DNA of 64,000 bases from Chamaecrista fasciculata (taxonomy: Eukaryota > Streptophyta > Magnoliopsida > Fabales > Fabaceae): the NCBI GenBank assembly GCA_003254925.1, contig QANZ01013386.1, positions 17,206 through 81,205 on the forward strand, in the 5' to 3' direction. Positions 39,565-50,689 of the stretch are shown piece by piece (the stretch's first letter is position 1; each line of letters opens with the position of its first letter). A program made the translations under genes and the position numbers. The notes under the pieces are model-generated. The model was not told the origin of the DNA. It did no database searches and worked only from the letters and a program-made list of their open reading frames with translations.

Positions 39565-39896
39565 GGCCAAAGACCTATTTTGGTCCCTCAAGTTTATTTC
39601 ATTCTGTTTTGGCCCCTCAAGTTTATTTCACCTTTTCTGTTAAAAAAAGCGAAAAAAAAACTAACTTTCATATCTTAATAATTTTATTCTTTTACAAAAG
39701 GGAAGGACCTTAATGCAAAAGAGTAAACTTTTTGAGAGATGAAAGTTAGTTTTTTTCTTTTTTTAATGGAAAGGAGTCTGGGACTAGCAGTGGAACTTTT
39801 TGGAAACTTAAAGGGTCAAAATGGAACCTTGAACAAACATGAGGGACCAAAACAAAACTTTGAGCAAACATGATAGATCAAAATAGGACTTTGGCC
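39565..39896. mobile_element. Non-autonomous MULE-type foldback element, family E
   Basis: A 332-bp element with ends GGCCAAAGACCTATTTTGGT and ATCAAAATAGGACTTTGGCC. A perfect 9-bp TSD, TATCTTATA, lies at 39556-39564 and 39897-39905. It is only 28 bp from the family D element to its left, so two independent insertions sit almost side by side. Confidence 0.9.
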
Positions 39897-40159
39897 TATC
39901 TTATATTTTATTCTATACTATATATGTATATTACTAAAATCTTTTTGTATATTTATCAATCTCCGATCCAAATCATTATATAATATCTTCTCAAACGAGG
40001 TTTCGTTTTGATGAATCTCCAAATCATCCTATAATTTCTTATATTATCTTCTCATACGAGATTTCCGTAACATAGAAAATATTGAGAGTTAATATTTGAG
40101 AAAGTTACGTAACTTGTTTAGATCTTCGTAAAAATGTATATATATACAGTACTTCAGCT

Positions 40160-40345
40160 TCTTGGGAACTGTCGATAATCATAAAGATACACAAGGCGAT
40201 AATTATGAGGAGAGAGATTGAAATGACCCAACACGCAAATTTATCAGACGATGATGTTTGGAATTGGGAGAGCATCCACATGTTTCGACAATGCCAATGT
40301 TAACGACTCATCATTACTCTCACTGTTACAATCCGCCGCCACCAT
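40160..40345 (-). pseudogene. NHL/LEA-2 pseudogene 2, N-terminal fragment
   Basis: ATG at 40345 reads MVAADCNSESNDESLTLALS KHVDALPIPNIIV then stop. This aligns with MVAADCNSTENDKSLKLPWS KHVDALPIS of the intact gene. Beyond the stop, nucleotide similarity to the membrane-segment region continues to about 40160 and then ends. Only the cytoplasmic N-terminus and part of the membrane helix survive. Its upstream flank 'gatgaaccaaataatatagt' is shared with the other units. Confidence 0.8.
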
Positions 40346-40637
40346 ATTCTTCTTTTTCCCCTTTTTTTCAATGGAATTGTTTCATGTGATGAACCAAATA
40401 ATATAGTATGTATATATAGATTTTATAATATACTACATATATTATTCAATTTTAAGGCCTTCTAAAAATCTTTTGATTATATTGTATGTCAATCTCCACG
40501 TCATGTAATATCTTCTGATCAAGATTTCATAAAATAGAAAATATTGACAGTTAATATTATTTGAGAAAGTTAGGTAACTTTTCCATGTCTTCATTATTTT
40601 AGCCATTTTTTATATTTATTTAAAATATAAGAAACTA

Positions 40638-40986
40638 ATGAAAAATGTTGGGAATAGTTTGCTTGCTGAATGTTGGTCTGCTGTCATTGGTCTTAACATG
40701 GCTAGTCAAATGAACATTTCAAATGTTTGGATTGAATCGGATTGCTTGAATCTTGTTGACCTCCTCAATGGGAATTCTCTATGTGATCATCATCCCCTCT
40801 TATTTTCTTTCCCAGACTTTTTATGCGTATCTTTTTGGCTTAGCGACACCACGTAGAGTTGGTGTAGGCTCATTGTGTAGCTGGTTATTTGTTTTTGGAT
40901 GTATACCCCTTCTCTTGTGCTTTGTTTAACTGCTTTGTACTGAACCTTTTTATTAATATATTCCTCTTTCAACGAAAAAAAAAATG
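40638..40986 (+). mobile_element. 5'-truncated LINE remnant with RNase H-like segment and poly(A)
   Basis: The open frame LLAECWSAVIGLNMASQMN, then ISNVWIESDCLNLVDLLNG, is the RNase H-like (RVT_3) domain found at the 3' end of plant L1-type LINEs and related reverse-transcriptase-like genes; the WIESD motif carries one acidic active-site residue. It is followed by non-coding 3' sequence and an A run at about 40973-40983. No full reverse transcriptase is present, so the copy is dead. The left boundary is uncertain. Confidence 0.72.
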
Positions 40987-41353
40987 ATTAAATAGTATAT
41001 TTCAGGACTAAATCGTTAGAAGTTTAAAAATTAAAAGACCAAACAATAAGTTTTCACTTTCTTAAATCTTATCTATTACTTTCTCTCTCCTATTATCTAT
41101 ATAATTGGCCAATTATCAAGTTTCACAAGTTTATTTCTGATTTTTTTTTTAATTTTTAATTTAATTACTTTTGACTAACCAAAAGGGTCCTCACACATAT
41201 AATATAGTATAGATATATATAGTAAATTAATTTTTTTAACTCGCATTAAGTGTTTTGTCTATTTATGTCTCTGGCAAAAACAAAATAATTTTTTAATATT
41301 AGGTTAAAGAAGTACTACTAAGAAATTATATTTCTCAATAGTATTATATTAAT

Positions 41354-41607
41354 GAGTAAATTACACTTTGGTACCTTGTGGTTTGACCCTATTTCACTTT
41401 GGTACCCTGTGGTATTTTCTATTAACACTTTAGTACCCTTTGGAGCTATTTTGTAATTTTAACCATAACATATTTTGCAAAAATTACATATTGACCCCAT
41501 TAGTATGTCGTTTTAAAAAATCGGGGACCAACTTGTACACTTCGCAAAATTTAGGGACCTATCGGTCAGAGCGTCCAAAATTCAGGGACCGAGTTGCTAG
41601 TTTTCTC
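41354..41607. repeat. Half copy of foldback family C joined to a different right end
   Basis: 41354-41500 matches the left arm of the element at 34046 (GTAAATTACACTTTGGTACC; 'ccctgtggtatttt', 'attttgtaattttaacca'). The rest, with 'ggggaccaacttgtacac' and 'cagggaccgagttgctag', does not match that element's right arm. It looks like a chimeric or internally rearranged derivative. No TSD found. Confidence 0.55.
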
Positions 41608-42074
41608 ATTTATCTATTATTGTTATTATAATATTAACTTATATATATATATATATATTGAATTAAAGGAAAGGAGATGTGTTAAAAAGGTTTTTGGTGC
41701 GAATTGGAATGGCGCGCGGTGGAGTTTGTTTGCTGGACCAAGCAGGTTGTTCTGCTTCATGACTCAAAAATTCTTCCTCTCTATCTCTTGCCTTTCTTTC
41801 TTTCGCGTAGTACAGGGACCATTTTGTATACTACTTGAATCATCACCAATCAACAAATCTTTGGGATGTTCAGCACATACAGGTTCTGAAATTTCTATCT
41901 CCCACACTTGTTGAATTTCTAAATTAAGTTTAGCATGATACTCTGTTTGTGATCTGAATCAAACTGGCTTACCTCATTCTCATGAATGTAAAGATATACA
42001 TAAAGGAAGAAAAGGTGTATGTTTAAAAACAAGATACGAAATTCAAAAGGTAAACAAAAGTAAAATCTTAATGG

Positions 42075-42290
42075 AGTCCAGTATGTGCATGCTTTATCTT
42101 GTAGGGAAATATCGATAGCCACAAAGCTCACCGAGGCGATAAGTAAGAGAAGCAAGATTGAAATAAAACAACACCAACATTCATCACATACAGACGATGA
42201 GGTCGGGCTCTTTGTCTTTGGGATTGGGAGACCATCCACATGTTCCGACAATGACGATTTTAACGACTCATCATTACTCTCTTTGTTAAT
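42075..42290 (-). pseudogene. NHL/LEA-2 pseudogene 3, N-terminal and membrane-segment fragment
   Basis: The minus strand reads NKESNDESLKSSLSEHVDGL PIPKTKSPTSSSVCDE, then CWCCFISILLLLLIASVSFV, ending shortly afterwards (DKACTYWTPL) with no LEA-2 domain. The first six residues and the start codon of the intact gene are missing. It keeps the membrane helix and the CDE/CDD motif just before it. Flank 41980-42083 is shared with 38180-38325. Confidence 0.78.
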
Positions 42291-42373
42291 TGTATATTAT
42301 TCAATTTTAATGTCTTCTAAAATCTTTTGATTATATTGTATAAATGTCAATCTCCACATCATATAATAGAAAG

Positions 42374-42900
42374 GTTAAAGTGCACTTTTGATCTCATAAT
42401 TTTTGCTCAAGTCTCAATTTAGTCCCATAATTTTTTTTTGCACTTTTCGATCCACATCTTTGCAAAAAGTTACAGATTTTGTCCCGTATTACTTTTGGTC
42501 TCATATCTTTTGATCAGGTTGCATAATTGGTCTTATATCTTTATAAAAAGTTTCACCGTTAGTCCCACTTGATCCAAATATCTTAGACCATTTCTGGAGC
42601 TAACCCAAAGATATGGGAATATACAATAGTATATTTTCATATATACAATAGTATATATTGATTTACTGTTATGATTAAATTAAACATTTAGTCATTATAA
42701 TTTTGTTGAATTTCTAACTTAGTTCTTACAATTAAAACATAATAAAATTTTAAGATTAAAGTGTCATTTTGGTCCTAAATGTATGTTATGGTGTTCATTT
42801 TGGTCCTTTATACTTCAAAAGATTAATATTGATCTTAAATGTTGGTAAGATATTATTTTTGTCTCAAACTATTGAATGTAGTCATATTTTTTTAGTTTCA
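42374..42900. repeat. Two truncated foldback copies (families D and A)
   Basis: 42374-42620 is a left part of family D (GGTTAAAGTGCACTTTTGAT; 'cagatttt...gtccc'). It ends without a right terminus. 42757-42900 is the left part of family A (ATTAAAGTGTCATTTTGGTC; 'ctaaatgtatgttatggtg'), also truncated. Confidence 0.65.
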
Positions 42901-43434
42901 AGCTCAAATGAAACAAGTTCAATTGCATGAATTTAAAATTACAATCTATTGTTAACATATTCTTTTAATATGTATATTATCGTAAATATATGAACATAAA
43001 TTGATAAAAAAAAAAAGTTTGATTGAATAAGTAATTAATTGCAAAAACATATATGTGCAAAGAGTTTATTTGCTCGAATATGTAAAGTGCAAATGGTGAC
43101 TAATTAACTAAGGGAATGGATGATCTAATAATTTGTAAAGTGGTGTGTAGAGAATTTTCATAGTTTTGATAAAACAGGAGAGAAAAATGAATACTAACGG
43201 AGTCCATTACATAATATATAAAACATATTCTTTCTTTATTTCTAATCACTTTAGTCTATAATGTAACTTTTTAGATGTAAAATTTGTGAACCTGAAGACC
43301 GTGACGGTGGAGAGAAGATAAACATTTGAAACAGTAAGAGCCCAAGACAAAAGTAGTGGAGGTGGCTTGGTTAGAGAGAGTCGATATTACTCACATGTCA
43401 TATTCCAACTATAATACATACCCCAAATTACATA

Positions 43435-44241
43435 TTAGAATAATCTGCCATCACTACGATAACTAAAGTAAAAATCCCCACTACGATAGTCTGGATTAAT
43501 AGAGACGCAAGGAGTGGTGGATGTAGAATTAGAAGGACCATTTGAAGAATTACCAGTAATTGGGTAACAATCATCAACTTGAACATTATAATCGATCTCG
43601 TCCAGAACAAACTGCTTCCTTTGTATTTCATACCTGAGAAACAAGGTGACACCAAATATTAAGCCATCATCATTATCATCACCATTAATAATATGAGTTG
43701 CCACATCATCATCCACGTACTGTTTCTCCGCCGTGAATTGAAGCCTGACACGTGTCTCCCCCATGTGTTGGTGTATGAAAGGTGGAAGGTGAGTGGACGC
43801 CACGTCACGATCACGTGACTTGTACCAGAGTCGCACGTGAAGAGCTGTGTATTGGATAGGAAGCGTAGGGTTAGGGTTTTCCATGATAAGCGTCATGTTC
43901 CATCGACCGCTTAATAAGTAGTTGACGGCGCCGTCAACGGAGTTATTGAAGAGGTTGACGGTGACGTTGACGGCGTTAGCATCGGCGATTCGGAAATTTG
44001 GGTGAAAGACTTGATCTTGTTGTACTAGGAACGCAGCGATAAACCCAAAGCACAATAAGCCGAAAAGTGAGAGAGGGAAGACTAAAACATAACAATAAGC
44101 AACACACTTATCATCATCACATACAGACCGTAATGAGCTCTGACTATTTCTCGTTGAAATTGGGAGAGCATCCACATGTTTTGACCATGGCAATTTTAAT
44201 GACTTATCATTCTCAGTACTGTTACAATCCGCCGCAACCAT
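43435..44241 (-). CDS. NDR1/HIN1-like (NHL) LEA-2 family membrane protein
   Basis: Single-exon 268-aa protein, within the usual NHL range, first ATG at 44241. Residues 1-48 are cytoplasmic and hydrophilic; a membrane helix at about 49-73 (YCYVLVFPLSLFGLLCFGFIAAFL) acts as signal anchor. The LEA-2 domain is at about 112-215 (WNMTLIMENPNPTLPIQYTA, LHVRLWYKSRD, then YVDDDVATHII...LIFGVTLFLRY). Possible N-glycosylation sites are at Asn92, Asn99 and Asn115. The short NPNP motif in the LEA-2 core is typical. NHL proteins are plasma-membrane proteins, some induced in defence or stress. It is the only intact member of a local cluster with four decayed relatives, all on the same strand. A specific role cannot be assigned. 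Confidence 0.9.
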   Translation of the reverse strand: MVAADCNSTENDKSLKLPWSKHVDALPISTRNSQSSLRSVCDDDKCVAYCYVLVFPLSLFGLLCFGFIAAFLVQQDQVFHPNFRIADANAVNVTVNLFNNSVDGAVNYLLSGRWNMTLIMENPNPTLPIQYTALHVRLWYKSRDRDVASTHLPPFIHQHMGETRVRLQFTAEKQYVDDDVATHIINGDDNDDGLIFGVTLFLRYEIQRKQFVLDEIDYNVQVDDCYPITGNSSNGPSNSTSTTPCVSINPDYRSGDFYFSYRSDGRLF

Positions 44242-44312
44242 CTTGCTTCAATTCACTTTCTTTTTTTTTTGTAAATGGAATTGTTTGATGTGATGAACCA
44301 AATAATAGTATG

Positions 44313-44322
44313 TATTTATAGA
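44313..44322 (-). promoter_or_regulatory. Probable TATA box of the NHL gene
   Basis: CTATAAATAC on the minus strand, about 75 bp upstream of the ATG. The surrounding block ('gatgaaccaaataatagtat', then tatagattctc) is conserved upstream of pseudogenes 1, 2 and 4, where the TATA position has mostly turned into a TA repeat. Confidence 0.65.
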
Positions 44323-45354
44323 TTCTCAAGGGAGAATTAAAATTTTATAATTAGTATATATCTTATCAATCTTATCTTTTAGTTTCTCCACATTATCGAT
44401 CATATAATATCTTCTGATATGAAAAGAGATTTCATAAAACAGAAAATATTTACGATTAATATTTTTTTTTGGGAAAGTTAGATAACTTTTCCCAATCTTC
44501 ATTATTTTATATATTCATTTTATGGCCCTTTTTCATATTAATTTAAAGCATAAATTACAAAAAAAAAAAAACATACATGTGGTTTGACCCGATCTCACAT
44601 TATTACTGGGTGGTTTAAAACGTCTAACTTTGGGGACTTGAGATATGTGTCGTTTAGCAATTAGGGTACATGTGTTTTTGTTCCATTAATTTTAATAGAA
44701 AATGCTCACGTGACACAATCTTAGCCACCGATTTCCAATGCATCTTAGCCGTTGATTCCTATTGTATCTTAACGTTGGTTTCTCGTTGGTTTCTCTTGCA
44801 TCTTGATTTCCACTCAAAGGTTAAAATTTCATTTTTGGTTTTTAAACTATGGAATAAGTTTCATTTTGGCCATAAAAGCTATTTTTTATTTCATTTTTGT
44901 TCTCAAACTTTCACATTTTTTCTGTTTTGATCTTCAAAATGTGATTTTATCGCAATTTTAACCGTATTCTTAGTTCAATCACAAATTTATCTCCAATTTA
45001 TAATTAATCTCCAAAATGTAATTTTATCCCGGGATCATTAATTCTTATCTCATTATTCTCAACTTCCCCATCTTTTTCATCATTTTCATTCATTTTAGTC
45101 TCAAATCATCAAAATAAAGTTGTAAAGTGTCCTAAAACTCTTCCAAATATTCTAATTTAGTCCTTAATCCAAGAATATTTTAAGGACTAAATTGAAATAA
45201 AAAAATATTATCATTAAAAATCACTCTTCTTCATCTTCATCAATATTATCATTATATTTTCATTAGATAATCTTTTCATTTCCATTTCATTACATAAAAT
45301 GACATTCATTTAGAAAATCTCATCCCAAACAGCCCTGGCTAATCCCATTCCCAT

Positions 45355-45845
45355 TTAATAACTAAAGTAATAGTCCCCACAATGATTACTTAAATCGCCA
45401 AAAATAGAGACGCAAGCGGTGGACGTAGAATTAAAAAAAAAAACACTAGAAGAATTAGCAGTGATTGGATTTGGGTGTAGTGGATCGATAACAGTCATCA
45501 ACTTGGAATTCATAGTCGGTGTCGTCGTCGAAAATACCAGGCTTGATCCTTTGTATTTCATACTTGATAAACAAGGTGACACCAAATAAGGCATGAGCTA
45601 GCTACTATATTAGTTGCCACATCAGCATCCACGTGACCATAAACAAGGTGACACGTGTCTCCCCCATGTGTAGCTGTTGGAGAGGTGTGAGGTGAGTAGA
45701 CGCCACGTCATGGTCACGTGACTTGTACCAAAGTCGCACGTGGAGAGCCGTATTAGCAAATAGGAAGCTTAGGGTTAGGGTTATTGAGAATGAGTGTCAT
45801 GTTCCAAACGTCACTCCGTGAACTCTGCGTCGTATCCCTCTCCAT
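45355..45845 (-). pseudogene. NHL/LEA-2 pseudogene 4, lacking N-terminus and membrane helix
   Basis: ATG at 45845 is followed after about 12 codons by VWNMTLILNNPNPKLPI, matching GRWNMTLIMENPNPTLPI of the intact gene. The N-terminal region with the membrane helix is deleted. A stop (TGC TAA) falls where the intact gene reads IQY. Later parts (CACGTGCGACTTTGGTACAA; 'gaaacaaggtgacaccaaat' equivalent; Cys-Val-Ser-Ile tail near 45400) are present but in other frames. No functional product is expected. Confidence 0.82.
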
Positions 45846-46349
45846 CTTGCTTCACTTTAATTTGTTTTCCTTTTTTTGTATGGAACTCACAGTCTCACAT
45901 GATGAACCGAATAATACTATATATATATATATAGAGAGAGAGAGAGGTTAATCTCAAGAAAAAATTAAAATTTATCAATAGTACTCCTATGTATACTATC
46001 TATATTATTTAATATTAATTTGTCTCTCTCTTTTTTTCTTTAATTCATTATCTTATTGATTGAGCAGCACTTTACTTTTAATATGAATGTAAATCACAAA
46101 TACACATGACGAATTTATTTGATATCTGATAACAATGTCTATATCCGATAAATAATGTTTATCTTGAATTTGTAAAACTACCAATTTTTTGTAAACTTGG
46201 ATGTGAAACAAGATTTGCGTTATTCATAAAATGGGCCTATACGCAAGGCCCAAATAGAGAGACACAATGTCTACACTCCACAGTACACGTTGTCCACAAA
46301 GGCCCAATTTCAGTAACCGGCACACCATGAATCGGACACTAGTGAGTTA

Positions 46350-46623
46350 CTCCCTCCGGTTCTGAATATCTGGTGTTTTAGAAAATCATTTTTGTTCCAA
46401 AATATCTGATGTTTTATAAATTCAAGAGAGCATTAATTATTTTTTTACCATTCTACCCCTATTAAATATAGTAGAGTCATAAATGTATAAACATTTTTCA
46501 AGTAATTTAATAGGGATAGTTTAGTCATTTTACTTCATTTTTCTCTTCATTCTATGTTGGCTAATCATTTCCTTAATCTGTGTGTAGAAACCTTAAACAC
46601 CAGATATATAGAACCGGAGGGAG
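46350..46623. mobile_element. Stowaway-like MITE, second copy
   Basis: A 274-bp element with ends CTCCCTCCGGTTCTGAATAT and ATATATAGAACCGGAGGGAG, flanked by TA on both sides (46348-46349, 46624-46625). The interior matches the copy in VPS26 intron 10 along its whole length. Confidence 0.92.
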
Positions 46624-46625
46624 TA

Positions 46626-48327
46626 TATATATAACATATTCATACAAATATGTTTTATTATTGTATTTTAAATTTAATAAATTAAACGATAAAAAGTTGT
46701 TTAACTTTTACATTTTTATTTTTTTAAATATATAACTTTAAAACATTGATTGCTCTTGATCACACATGACCAGCACTTGTTGAATTATTTATTTATTTTA
46801 ATGCAGAGTGGGTTTGATGAGTGTAGCCACAAGTATTTTAGAAGGTGAGAGCATGAATCAATTTGACCTCAGAACATGATGAATTATATATATATAACAG
46901 ATAGGTAGGGTACATATATATATATATATATATGGCGAACTTTTAGAAGCTAGAAGGTTCTGATGATGATAATGATGATGAGAATATACGAGACAACTCT
47001 AAAAATGTTGGGTCATATATATCTAGTAGTATTATGATTTATGATCATGTGTATATATATAAATAAAAGGGATGCTCCTCCCACCATCAATTCTTCTTCA
47101 GTATGAACCATATACTAATTTTTTAGTTCATAATTTGTAAGACATCAAAATAAAAAAAGAAATAGTTTCGAAGATAAATTTGTTAATTGATTCTAGTGGC
47201 GGATGTTACTGTCGATGCTAGATGGTTCGTGAAATTGTCACAATTTAGTGAGGTTTTGTCTCTGTATATTTTTTAATTGATCGAACTTGTATTGAATTTT
47301 GAAATTTTGAGGGTTTAACATTTGAAGAAGATTAGGTAAAAAGACTAAAATGAAAATTGTAATTAATTAACATAATGTGTTAGGCCAACAGGCAACAATG
47401 GTGTTTAGTAACTTCCATAAAAGAAATAAACAATGGTTAGGTAACTATATATAAGCCACTGATCAGTCAGCATGATGAGTCCAAATCAGTCTATTACTAC
47501 AAAAGTAAGATAAACATCTATATATATATATATTTATATATATATATATATTATATACCTAATAAATCCAAATGAAAATAAACCCGTTAAATTAATGAAA
47601 GCTTAATTCTATTTAACAATATAATACTATTGCATGTAACGTTCATGTTCAAGATTTGCCTGAGAGACAATGATTGTCTAATAAGGATCATTCATTTGAT
47701 GATCAAGTTAGTGATTGTTAAAAATGGTTAAGAAAATAAATGAATAAGAGTATATATACTTGATGAATGTTTTAATTAAATTTATGTCTTATTACCAGAT
47801 TTAAGCAACTAAAAAAAAATGTTGTTTTGACCGACCCACTTATGATCGCGTTGAGTCCAACAGGCAACAATGAAAACAAAAGATTTTTAAATACATTATT
47901 ATTATTATTCATAATTTTCTGTTATTTGATGTGATACTGTATATATTGGATAGGATGAATTTCTCTATGTCTATCCCATTATTCCCATCTTGTGGTCCTT
48001 TTCTGCTTACATTAACATCGGCGTGCTCTCTAAATATATATGTGTGTGTGTGTGATATTGTGGTATTATATTTTGACTTTTGACTTCAAGACAGTTCAAG
48101 TCGTTGCTGTCCCTTAATTTGATGATGACTGATGCTAGTTCCACTAAACACATATATAATGATATACATTAATTACTTATTAGCGTGTTCTACATATTTT
48201 AACAAATATGTAAATATTATATTACATTTTAAAATTATAAAAATAATTGACAAAGATTATCTAAAAGAAATTAGAAGTTATATGAGATAAATGGACAATT
48301 GCTTTTATTAATATGAAAAATAGCATA
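46626..48327. other. AT-rich spacer with TA microsatellites
   Basis: TA-repeat tracts near 46885, 46915-46934 and 47518-47555, and a TG tract near 48040. No coding or RNA gene seen. Confidence 0.4.
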
Positions 48328-48336
48328 ATTTTTAAA

Positions 48337-48809
48337 GGGTAAAGTGCACTTTTGGTCCCATAACTTTGGAAAAGGTCTCAATTTGATCCCATAATTTTTT
48401 TTGTTACAATTTTGGTCTCATAACTTTGGCAAATGTTTCAATTTGGTCTCATAACTTTATTTTTTTGCAATTTTGGTTCCATAACCTCTTAAAACGTCCT
48501 ACCATTGGTCTCAAACTGATTTCCATCTATTTTCTGCCGTTAAAGATGATTTGACATACTGAGTTGAATGATGACATGGAAAATATGAGTGAAGTAGATT
48601 TAACGGCAGATAATGGATAAAAATCAGCTTGGGACCAATGGTGAGACATTTTCAAAAGTTATGAGACCAAAATTGCAATAAAAAAATTTATGGGACCAAA
48701 TTGAGACCTTTGTCAAAGTTATAAGACCAAAATTGCAATAAACAAAGTTATGGGACCGAATTGAAACTTTTACCAAAATTATGGGACCAAAAGTGCACTT
48801 TAATTAGCC
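48337..48809. mobile_element. Non-autonomous MULE-type foldback element, family D copy 2
   Basis: A 473-bp element that starts GGGTAAAGTGCACTTTTGGT and ends ACCAAAAGTGCACTTTAATT followed by AGCC. A perfect 9-bp TSD, ATTTTTAAA, lies at 48328-48336 and 48810-48818. The right end carries a four-base insertion compared with the copy at 39099. The arms repeat GGTCCCATAACTTT. Confidence 0.88.
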
Positions 48810-49997
48810 ATTTTTAAATTCTCCCTTTGCATCAATTTTTTGATGGCATAGTGTTACTCTCAACTTTTTTACTCTTGACTTCAAGCCTTTAATTTGTTGG
48901 CCCAAAGCCATATATTGCTAGTTCCACTAGCTAGCTGCTAGTTAATACTTAATACAAATGTGATGAATCAGAATGCCTTCTAATATTTAATAATTGAATT
49001 ATATATTAGGATTAAAGAGATAAATGTTATGCATGTAATGTAGATAATGATTTTTTCTTCATTTAGCTAGCTAGACTAGATTGGATAATGAGATGTATAA
49101 ATTCAAAAACATACTATTCCTTAATTTCTATATTATCATCTTATTTACTGATGATTATAGTGTTCATTTTAATATTTAAACTGAATAAATTTCATAATTA
49201 GAAAAATGAAAACTACTTTTCCAATGAATGATAGTGATCAATCTGATGAATTGCTGCACTATGAAATCCAGGGTGGTCCTGTAAAGAGAACATGACAGAC
49301 GCAATTAAGGATGAAGATAATATAGATTAATGAGAACGATAGTTTTTAAAAAGATATATGGGTATCCAAAAGTTATTTCGTTTTCTTTGCAACAGAAATT
49401 AAGTAATTCCCGGACTTAAGGTGAATATATAATTGGAAGGCAACTCGAGAGCTAGAATAAATTATTTAATTTGTGGTAGAATTTAATTATATTAATATGC
49501 AATGCTAGCTTATATAGAATATGATGGAATTTAATTGAACCACTTTTTCTCATCAATCCTTTAATCTATCTATCTTAATATATATATAGATTAAAGTATT
49601 AACTATATATAGAATCATAGCTTCTAGCTACTCAAGAATCAAGATCAATGGGCGCAATTAATTTCGTGTGATGACGACCACGCACCATGGTAATAATGAA
49701 CATTATTAATTTATATATATTCAATATACTTTATTTATATAAAATATCATCTAATGTAACTGCTTATGGTTTTTTTTTTTCACTTGCTCGGTTTTTGAGC
49801 ATATTGGTTAATTCAAATTTAACTAGTGTCACATATATATATTTACAAGACTTTAAATCCAATATATTACTTAAATTAATTATTACTTTTACTAATCTCA
49901 CGTTAAATCTTTTAACGTTTTAGATCATGAAAATTCGTAAGAAACAATTGTGTATTTTCGTTATAATATCACAACATATATGTGTGAATCAAAAAGT

Positions 49998-50680
49998 ATT
50001 AACTTTGTGTCAATATTGTGATAAAACTGTATGTCATCATAAAACACATGCAATGTCTGTGTTACAAAAGGCAAAAAAATTTTTTTTTAAAAAAAGTCAA
50101 TCATCAGACGGTTATATATTCTTATTGTTCATGAATATATAAAAAATGTTCGTCTTCACATAAATATACATACCAAACCACAAGTAGGCAAGTGTTGCTA
50201 TAAGAAATAGCCCAAATACCTTCACATATATCTACATACATACCAAACTATATATATATATAATATATATCTATACTATATCATATGTGGGAGGAGCCTT
50301 CTGGTCGTCCTCCCACTTATACTAAGATAAAGTTATTACATGTAATTAAAATAAGAGAAAATTCATTATTTGGTCTCTCTTTTTTTATTAAGTTAACAAT
50401 TTGATTCCTCATTTATTTTACATACATATTTGCGTGCCCGTTAGGGCACGCAAAGCCCTAGTATATATATATAAGTCTTCATCTACACTTTAGTACCAGC
50501 ATTGATTCTGCTACGCAAACCATATTTGTGTGGAACCTACAATATTAACTTTGTGTCAATATTGTGATAAAACTGTATGTCATCATAAAACACATGCAAT
50601 GTCTGTGTTACAAAAGGAAGAAAATTTAAAAAAAAAATAAGTCAATCATCAGACGGTTATATATTCTTATTGATCATGAA
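49998..50680. repeat. Direct duplication of about 135 bp flanking a Helitron-like insert
   Basis: Copy A (49998-50134) and copy B (50543-50680) are almost identical from 'attaactttgtgtcaatatt' through 'tcatcagacggttatatatt'. They differ mainly in a poly(A/T) stretch. Both encode LTLCQYCDKTVCHHKTHAMS VLQK in one frame. Neither has a clear gene context. The Helitron-like element (50270-50461) lies between them. Confidence 0.8.
50270..50461 (+). mobile_element. Mini non-autonomous Helitron-like element, copy 1
   Basis: A 192-bp element beginning TC (TCTATACTATATC) after A, and ending CTAG before T, as Helitrons do (A^T insertion, TC...CTRR). The 3' hairpin TGCGTGCCC-gtta-GGGCACGCA ends a few bases before CTAG. 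A second hairpin, GTGGGAGGA...TCCTCCCAC, lies near the 5' end. No TSD is expected for Helitrons and none is seen. Confidence 0.7.
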
Positions 50681-50689
50681 AGTTATATA

